From Perca fluviatilis (taxonomy: Eukaryota; Chordata; Actinopteri; Perciformes; Percidae): a stretch of 64,000 bases of DNA. The stretch spans positions 32,484,785 through 32,548,784 of the forward strand of contig NC_053116.1 of the NCBI RefSeq assembly GCF_010015445.1, in the 5' to 3' direction. The notes below the pieces were generated by a model. That model worked only from the letters and a program-made list of their open reading frames with translations, had not been told where the DNA came from and made no database searches. Below are positions 56,973-64,000 of this stretch, piece by piece; position 1 is the first letter of the stretch; every line of letters begins with the position of its first letter. Position numbers and translations under genes: made by a program.

Positions 56973-57182
56973 CTATAGTGTTGGCGCTAATAGGTCACAC
57001 TTTAGTCTTTACATACTTAAAAAATATTTACAATACACAAGTTGGTTCAGTGCCAAGTTAAGTTAGTTTAGTTTATTTTGAACATATGTACATAAAAAAA
57101 ACAGATAAATAAGAACATGTACATCTCAGCACAATCTTCCACAAGTATTCTAAGTGATTCAAATAAGAAATTCCCATGTTCA

Positions 57183-57809
57183 TACACTACTCCAATGACA
57201 GGCTAGCTAAAATATACCCATCTCTGACCCTCTGGGTCATGTCACATGTTCTGGTCATGCCCCTCCCTAGTTGATTTCTGGTCCTCCATATTTGACTGCC
57301 TTTCAGCTTTATGCAACACATCACTCAAACCCAATCGACTCACTGCTATATTTGGAGTCACACCCTCGGAAATACATACCACAAGAACACAAAGGAGAGC
57401 AGTAGCGTTCTGTAGTCTCGTAACACGTAGAGTAATCTTAATGAATTGGAAATCTAATAAATGCCCACCCTTCAGGAGATGGATCCAGGAGGTGCTATCT
57501 TTACTTCAGTTAGAAAAAACATACAGTGAAAGGTGTGGACTCCGCTCATCGAAAATGTGAAGGAGTTTGAATCTAGAACAGCTCATGTTATCTAAGCGCT
57601 CTCTTTAGTCAACTGTCTGACTAGCCCATTAATATGCCGCTGTAGAATTGGATCTTGTTTATTTTTTTAGTTTTTTTGCACTCTTGGTCCCATGGGAGGG
57701 TGTATGGGGAGGGAGAAGGGGAGGGCACCAATGTGGGACTATGTCCCGAGTTTGTTTGTATGCTCATTTCTGTATATTGAAAATGCTTAAAATAAAGTTA
57801 TATAAAAAA
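57183..57809 (+). pseudogene. 5'-truncated L1-type LINE insertion
   Basis: An exact 18-bp duplication AAGAAATTCCCATGTTCA flanks it (57165-57182 and 57810-57827). A plus-strand frame from about 57240 to 57560 reads HMFWSCPSLVDFWSSIF then AIFGVTP, MNWKS and PFRRWIQEV, the C-terminal zinc-knuckle-like region of L1 ORF2. Then a 3'UTR ends in AATAAAGTTATATAAAAAAA. Target duplication, truncation and A tail are all hallmarks of L1 retrotransposition. Confidence 0.88.
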
Positions 57810-58037
57810 AAGAAATTCCCATGTTCAAAAAGGAGTAGGAAGAAGTTATAAACAAACTATTCTGGTCCTATCCCCTTTTTCTATTTTTATACTTTAGTTA
57901 AATACAAAACAATTTGATGCTTCACTTATTTATATATGTTTACATACACATACATGTACCGTAAATCTGCCTACTTACACACACATAAACACATGCATAC
58001 ACATAGACACACATGCATACATACAGTACATGCATAC

Positions 58038-58038
58038 A

Positions 58039-58075
<37 letters not shown>
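58038..58075. repeat. (CA)n microsatellite
   Basis: About 18 CA units within the L2-like LINE remnant. Confidence 0.96.
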
Positions 58076-58076
<1 letters not shown>

Positions 58077-58740
58077 ACACACTTTCTTTTCCATCTATCT
58101 ACTTCGTTTCCTTCTATCTACATCAAACCGAATAATAACCCATCCAAACTACACTTAGTATATAATCCCAGGAACATACAGTCAGTATACAGTACTATCA
58201 CCTGGAGTCCTTTTCGTATCCATTCAATATATTCATTTTAAATAGTCTCTTAAATTTATTTGATGCATTGTTGTTCTTATCGTTCTTTTGAAATACAAAA
58301 GTTCCTCTTAAGAGATGTTTGCTCTATCTCATTTGAAACAACCCATACTGTTGATTATTTACTTTGTACATGATTTGTGCAGTTTTAAAATCAACAATAT
58401 CTTTGAATTTTAGTGCTTTTAGTTTGATGTAAAGTGGATTAGTTGGTGCTCTATAAATGTTTTAATTTACAATTCTTAAGGCTCTCTTTTGAAGGATGAA
58501 TATAGGTTCAGTGTTTGTTTTGTAAGTGTTTCCCCACACTTCCAAACCGTAAGTAATGTATGGCAGTATGAAGGAAAAATAAAATATGTACAATGAGCGT
58601 TGATTTAATAGGTAATTGGTTTCATACAGTATTAAAATAATTTGGATATTTTGGCCTTAATATGATGTATATGTGTCTTCCAGCATTATTTTTCATTGAT
58701 TATTACGCCCAGAAATTTAAGTTGAAGTGGAGTGAAGTGG

Positions 58741-59666
58741 CAACAAGTTGCAATTAGTGGGTTCCCGCAAACCAAACCCTGCTTAGGGCCTCCAAAAGTC
58801 TAGGGCTGGCCTTGGCTGTGTACACCATCAATCATTAAACACAATCATTTTAGGATTAATGGACATTTGCCATAATGCTGTAAACTGTAAACTACCCAAA
58901 TCTCATGGTATTCAGAAAAAACAGCTCTATATTATCAAACCACAATGATCAGACGATCAGAACAACAACGCTACATGTAATATCCAGTGTGGTAAACTGT
59001 AGTTTCAGTATCAGTGCTGGTTCATAGAGATACTCTTCTACTCTACTCTTCTACTCTCTAATTATGAATTAGATGGATTGCCAGAGGGGACCGCTCACTT
59101 ATCCCTCAGTATATCACAAAACTGCTTTGCGTGCCTCAATAAAAAACGATGCTTGGACTTCAGAGATGACACATTATATGGTTATGTGCAAGCCTCTGTA
59201 CGCTTGCCAATCCTCTTTCCAGATTCAGGACCCGTGCCAGCAACTTCCTCCTCAGCCGGTGAAGGACACAAAGATGCGTGAGGAAAAGATAAAGGAAAAG
59301 GGAAAAGAAAAAGAGAGGGGACAGGAGTTGCTGGCACGGGAGTTTAGGATTTTAAATCTCTACAAATTGGTTTGGTAAAAGTATCACATGTAACATTTTA
59401 GGCAAGGTCAACAATTTGGGTAGAAATTTGAAATTTATGAATAAAAATCAAGATGTTATTGGGAGAGAGCATTATGATCAGCTTACATTCCTCAATTATA
59501 ATTAATAAATGACATATGTAAACAAAAAAGGACAGAGGGAGAATTTACAGTATGTAGTAGGAGTGACAAGGTGTAATGAAAGAGGGGAAAAAAGAGTGAA
59601 AGCTCCATGCCAAGTGGGCCAGTGAACCCTCGCGGCAGCAACATCTTGTAAAGTGCCCCCTTCAGC

Positions 59667-59723
<57 letters not shown>

Positions 59724-60183
59724 GGCTTGATCCCAACTCCATAAAAATCTCTGTATCAGCGAGGAGACCGTCCATTAGATAGATGGAGGACAGCAGGCCA
59801 AGGTCTAGAAACTGTAGCAGAGGGAAGGGCAGACCTCAGACAACTTTATTACATTATAGAGTGGACCCGGTGATCTATTTATGAAGTCATGTTCACACCT
59901 TTTCACTTTGCTGCTCTGTGTTGGACTTTATACTCCTTTCACAAGGAGGCCTATTTACAGGAGGTTACAGTTTGGTTATAAATACAGCCTTGTGGTTAGC
60001 TTTTAGACTTCTGTAAAATATAGAAGGCCATGTGATTCTCCACTGGAAGTTATGTAGCCACAGTAACGGGATATCTCAAACATAGAAGAAATTTAATCAA
60101 TGGTACTAATTACTCTGCCTGAAATTTCTCATGCTTAATAAGAGTCCAGGCCTGAGGAGATCTACTGTACATGCCAATATTGA
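58741..60183. other. Intronic; one CA array
   Basis: Contains TCTACTCT repeats near 59036-59058 and the CA array at 59669-59722. No exon. Confidence 0.4.
59669..59722. repeat. (CA)n microsatellite
   Basis: About 26 CA units. Confidence 0.98.
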
Positions 60184-60292
60184 CTTATAGTCATAGCGCC
60201 ACCTGCTGGCAACAGGAAGTCAGCCTTATATGACAAACATCATCCGATTTACATGAAAATTACATTGTGTGGTCGACAGCAACATAATGCGA
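60184..60292. repeat. Truncated opposite-strand copy of the modular repeat at 1741-3396
   Basis: The reverse complement contains CATGTAAATCGGATGATGTT then TGTCATATAAGG and GCGCTATGA, matching 2340-2445. Confidence 0.82.
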
Positions 60293-63197
60293 GCCCTACT
60301 TTTGCCATGCCCATTTTATTTTATTTTTTTAACTAATGTGTGCACAGAGTCCGGCAGTTGCACAAATGCATGGCCATGTCAACCTGTGTCCCATCGGTAA
60401 TCCAGTCTGCATTTGAGTGAAGGGGTGTGTCTGTGTGAGCATGTGCTTATATGAATTACTTTGTATGTGCACTACACTGCATGGATTGTATGCTTTCATA
60501 AATTAACTCAGTCAGTCAGTGCACAGGGCACAGTGTTGGATTGCGTCATGAGCCCAGCTGCTCAGGAGGAATACTGTGGAGCCTGGATCTGCTCCCATCA
60601 AAAATACTTCACACTTATATATAGCACACTGATTATATTTTTAGAGTTCTTATCTGATCAGTTTTGGTTGTTTGTCTAGAATGAAGAAAAGGATATGTGT
60701 GCACATAGATGAGAAAGTCTGACACATTAGTTATTTAATAAGTCTATAAATAACTTTAGGGCACTATAAATAAATTGTTTCCTGGTAATTTCACCTAGTT
60801 GGATCACAAACGTGTCTTTCCAAATGTTTCCATTAGTTTGATCTGCTTCGATGCCTTGTTTCTAACAGCTGACGGGCTGTGAATGCTGCGATAAAAATAA
60901 AAGACAGGAAGTGATGAACTGAGATGAGTGAAATGATATAATGGAGTGAAGCAGCAGTTAGCCATCTTGCTTTCTTTCTCCGACTTCCTACGACTCGTCT
61001 TTCGCTTTCATTCTTCAGCTCTCTCTGTGTCTCGCTGCCTCCAATCCTCCCCCTCTGTTCGATCCCTTCTCTTTCTGCCTTTGAAGTTCGTCCCCTCCAA
61101 GTTTAGAATGCAGTGTCTTGAGAGATTGGTGGGGGGGGAGGAAGGAAGAGGAAAAACCCCAACAACTTCAAAGGTCTTTTCTTGGGTTGTAGGAAGGTGG
61201 GGGTTATTCTTAGCCCGCCGGTGCCCACTTAAATGCTTGAGTTGAAAATAGAGGATAAGTGTAGATAGAGGAAAGGGCATGTCACACGGTCATTACTGCC
61301 CTGCAGTACTGAAAAAAAGTTTTTTTCTACAATATGCTAAATATCTATATAACGTGTAATGATATATATTTTTGGAATTAATGACTTGTTGAATCACTTG
61401 TTATTTTTAATAGATTACTTTGTCTCAGAAAAGCTAACTAGACATGTTCAGTACATGTATTATTTGCAAGGGATCTTCAAACTGAACCAACTGGATCAGT
61501 AGCTTTAAGCAGTGGAGCTCCTTTCACTGGTGGTGACCAAGCCTGCTGTTGTACTGCAGAGCATATGAATGGTGACGTGTCCGCTTACCGTTGTATGTAT
61601 TGATCACTTAGATGAAGAAAAAAGTGATCAAACTCAGCGGCTACAAATCTTTGAACTGAACAAAATTATATTAATCAAGTGATTCGCGGACACCTCCAAA
61701 ACCTCCAAAAAAGTATCGCTGACTCGAGGATCTAAGCTGTCAAGAGGTGCGTTCTTAACGGAAAAGAAAGAACTATGTTTGTGTTTAGTTTAAAATACAC
61801 AGCCACCTGAACGCCACAAAAGGACTACCGCACGTGTTCCTTTACTGACGCCGACTGCTTTGGGCTCACCAGAGTAATTGCTAAAAAAAAAATAGACCCA
61901 ACCGTGCAACCTGCATGAGCCGTAAGACTAACAAACAGGTTGCAAACAAGGTAGGTTGTTTGGGCTGAGATTATCCGTTTTGTCCAACGACTTTTGCTTG
62001 TTGTCCCGTTGGACACATTCTTAGTAATGTCGCCCACTTACGAGCTCACAGCAATTACTTTCTTGAGTACAATTAGCTACGAAAATGAAACCCAAGTATT
62101 TTCCATCACATTAAATGATATCACAGAGTCAGATTTAATTTTATGCCAAAACATGATTTGAGTCAGAAAATTAGATTTTTATTGCTCACAGCACAAACAC
62201 ACCATGACGTCTTATGTGTTTTAGGCTAGTGGACAATATATCCACCAAATATAATAATACAAAGGAAAATGATTGGTTAATGAGCTGCCATCAGGCTGAA
62301 GTATTTTGCCCATCAGGATTCTTCATGTGGCTCTGCAACCACATTTTCAAAAAGCCCATGCTCAATATCTTTGAACGAGTTTCATGCCATATGGGGAAAC
62401 ATTCATCATAAACCCATAAAACATGTTACCTGCCACTCATTACTCAGTTAATGCTGTTATTATCTCATAACATGATGATTTCCCACGATGATTACTTCCA
62501 TTGCTCTTCCATTCTCTCATTACTTACTGTATTATCGTCATTATACTCTCTTTCTCATTACATTCTCTCATTACGCCTGCAATCATTTTGTCTGAGAAGC
62601 GATCACATTTTCAACTGGTGTACATCTCAGCCTGAAATAAGACTCCTCATATTTGCATGGTGTTCTGCTTTACACAGAGAAGTGGTGACTAATCTGACAT
62701 CCACCCTTATCTGTTGCCATGAGTTCACCACCCACCATTTTCTCATGATGGATGGATGGCTAGTGGGTGAAACACGGGGTCTTCAGAGGGAATCACTAAT
62801 GTGACAGGGTTCAACCATATGACTTTACTTTAATACACTCAGATCAATCACCTTTAGACCCTACACGCACAACATTTCCCTGCCATTCTGCACTTTGTTG
62901 AAATTGTTTTCCTGTTTTCCAGTCCAGATGAAATTAAATAGTTTTTCTGCCACAGCTTACAGACTACTCTTTACAGCCCTGTGTTTCAGGAAAAAAGAAA
63001 GGAAAAAGATTGGTCTGGAGCTCCGTTATGGTTACCATTTAACCACAAAGCCCCCTGTCCAATTCTTGCCTTAAAGGAATATTATTGTTTGTCTCAAAAG
63101 AGGAATTCTTTGCACATAGCCAATCAAACCATTTCACTTGAATTTGCGTAGTCAGTAGTCACTGTTGTAGTATTGGTCGATGGTGAAACACACGCTG
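60293..63197. other. Intronic, low repeat content
   Basis: No exon, microsatellite or clear transposon end. Small features: a 9-bp stem TGATCACTT/AAGTGATCA at 61602-61631 and repeated CATTCTCTCATTAC phrases at 62510-62575. A candidate region for conserved non-coding sequence. Confidence 0.4.
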
Positions 63198-63279
63198 ACT
63201 ACGTTTACATGCACAATAATATTCTGGATTTCCCTTATTTTAAAAAGACAATATTCCTTCTAAACTATTATACTAATAC

Positions 63280-63313
<34 letters not shown>

Positions 63314-63515
63314 AATCCACTGTTGTGCCTGTTAAAATGCAGATGTCAAAATCAAAAAAAAAATTTTTTTAATTCCACCTGTGGCAGACAAATTATTGGC
63401 TATTCGCCTGGTGTACAATGCACAGAGCTGACCGTAAACAGACAAGAGGCTGTGTGTCGCAAACCGCAGTAAAAACCAAAATTGAGATGCATATTCTGAA
63501 AGCACCAACGCTTAC
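63198..63515. mobile_element. Decayed Harbinger-like element copy
   Basis: Starts TGACTACGTTTACATGCACA, the terminus of the 27752-28429 element. Around 63466-63500 GCAGTAAAAACC..AATTGAGATGCATATTC matches the reverse complement of that element's 27955-27995 region, so it is rearranged or from a palindromic relative. The right terminus is not seen. Confidence 0.6.
63275..63316. repeat. (TAA)n microsatellite
   Basis: About 13 TAA/AAT units with CTAAT interruptions. Confidence 0.93.
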
Positions 63516-64000
63516 AACAGCCCTCACTTTCTCTTACCTACTCAGTTTGTTGTAACCAAACTAACTCCTAGCAATCAACATTGAAGCATTGTAACCTAAA
63601 ACAATGTACTAAACTCACCTTCAGCTTGCTTTTAGCAGCGGTGACTGACTGATACATGTTTTCCCTCAAGGGCTTACCATAGAATTATGTGCTTGCCAAT
63701 GGGATCGTTCGGCCCAACAAACGTCTATGCTAGACTTGACACAAGGACGATGAAGCAAAAATAGATTTCCATTCAGTAGTGGCACATCCCATTAATGTGC
63801 TCTGTGTGTACTCTTATGGCGCCTTAAACGGTGTGCAATGCCTAATACTAATACTGGAAAACCGGAAAAACTTTAAAGTTCATAGAGGTCCAGACCCTTA
63901 ACACCCGAACTTCCCTGCACTATGTTGTGCACCCTGACTTGCTGAACGATCTACCAAACTACCATGCCAAAACCAAATCAGTTTGCAGTCTAGATGGCTA
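63516..64000. other. Intronic, no recognised feature
   Basis: No exon or repeat end identified before the window closes. Confidence 0.4.

Larger units (their letters stand above)
57046..58740 (-). pseudogene. L2/CR1-type LINE remnant (3' part), minus strand
   Basis: Minus-strand translation near 58718-58692 gives KFLGVIINE, then CWKTHI and further on LQKRALRI-like residues with frame breaks: the end of a LINE reverse transcriptase and the downstream region. The 3' end at the left is TGTTCAAAATAAACTAAACT, typical of fish L2-like elements. It is 5'-truncated near 58740, interrupted by an L1 fragment (57183-57809) and a CA array. The family name is from memory. Confidence 0.7.
43859..64000 (+). 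other. Inferred first intron of the lhfpl4-like gene (continues past the window)
   Basis: It begins with the GTAGGC donor. I looked for the next expected exon (the segment encoding the conserved FPDGWD and SVRWAYILA region) and saw no candidate on the plus strand to the window end. The interval instead contains transposon remnants and microsatellites, listed separately. Large first introns are known in LHFPL3/4 genes. Calling it intron is inference from the missing downstream exons. Confidence 0.6.

Overview
The window looks like nuclear DNA from a ray-finned fish, most likely a percomorph teleost. It has almost no coding content, AT-rich non-coding DNA, long CA/GT, GA, TA and ATCT microsatellites, and a dense set of short non-autonomous DNA transposons plus LINE and SINE remnants of the kinds common in teleost genomes. 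There are no operons, phage genes, CRISPR arrays or other prokaryotic features.

The one protein-coding exon I can support is at 43450-43858 on the plus strand. It is the first coding exon of an LHFPL-family tetraspan gene, best matched to LHFPL4, an accessory subunit of GABA-A receptors. The exon ends at a clean GT donor in phase 1. I found no second exon in the remaining 20 kb, so 43859-64000 is probably the first intron. About 1.1 kb of promoter/5'UTR-like sequence with CTG and GA arrays lies upstream. The sequence before roughly 42.2 kb is intergenic, or intronic to a gene I cannot see.

Layout: 1-6.8 kb holds a nested transposon (a long-TIR element with an 8-bp target duplication, interrupted by a modular 1.66-kb repeat) and several MITEs. 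9-11 kb has an inverted pair of MITEs. 15-16.3 kb has a piggyBac-like MITE and a hAT-like element. 17.2-18.9 kb is a foldback element with arms built from 20-bp tandem units. 20.1-21.8 kb has a hAT end and an element containing a perfect 20-bp palindrome. 23-30.7 kb has more MITEs, a Harbinger-like element with a Myb/SANT-like gene fragment, and a tRNA-derived SINE. 33-38.6 kb holds nested and tandem DNA elements. 39-42.5 kb is microsatellites, LINE-tail fragments and the approach to the gene. 43.45 kb is the exon. 44-64 kb is the inferred intron, with MITEs, a RecQ-helicase-like fragment inside a hAT-type element, and an L1 fragment inserted into an oppositely oriented L2-like LINE.

I see no evidence for a new multi-gene system. 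The best leads are unusual transposon architectures: the foldback element, the palindrome-bearing element, the helicase-fragment element, and a group of MITE families that share a TTAAAG terminus.
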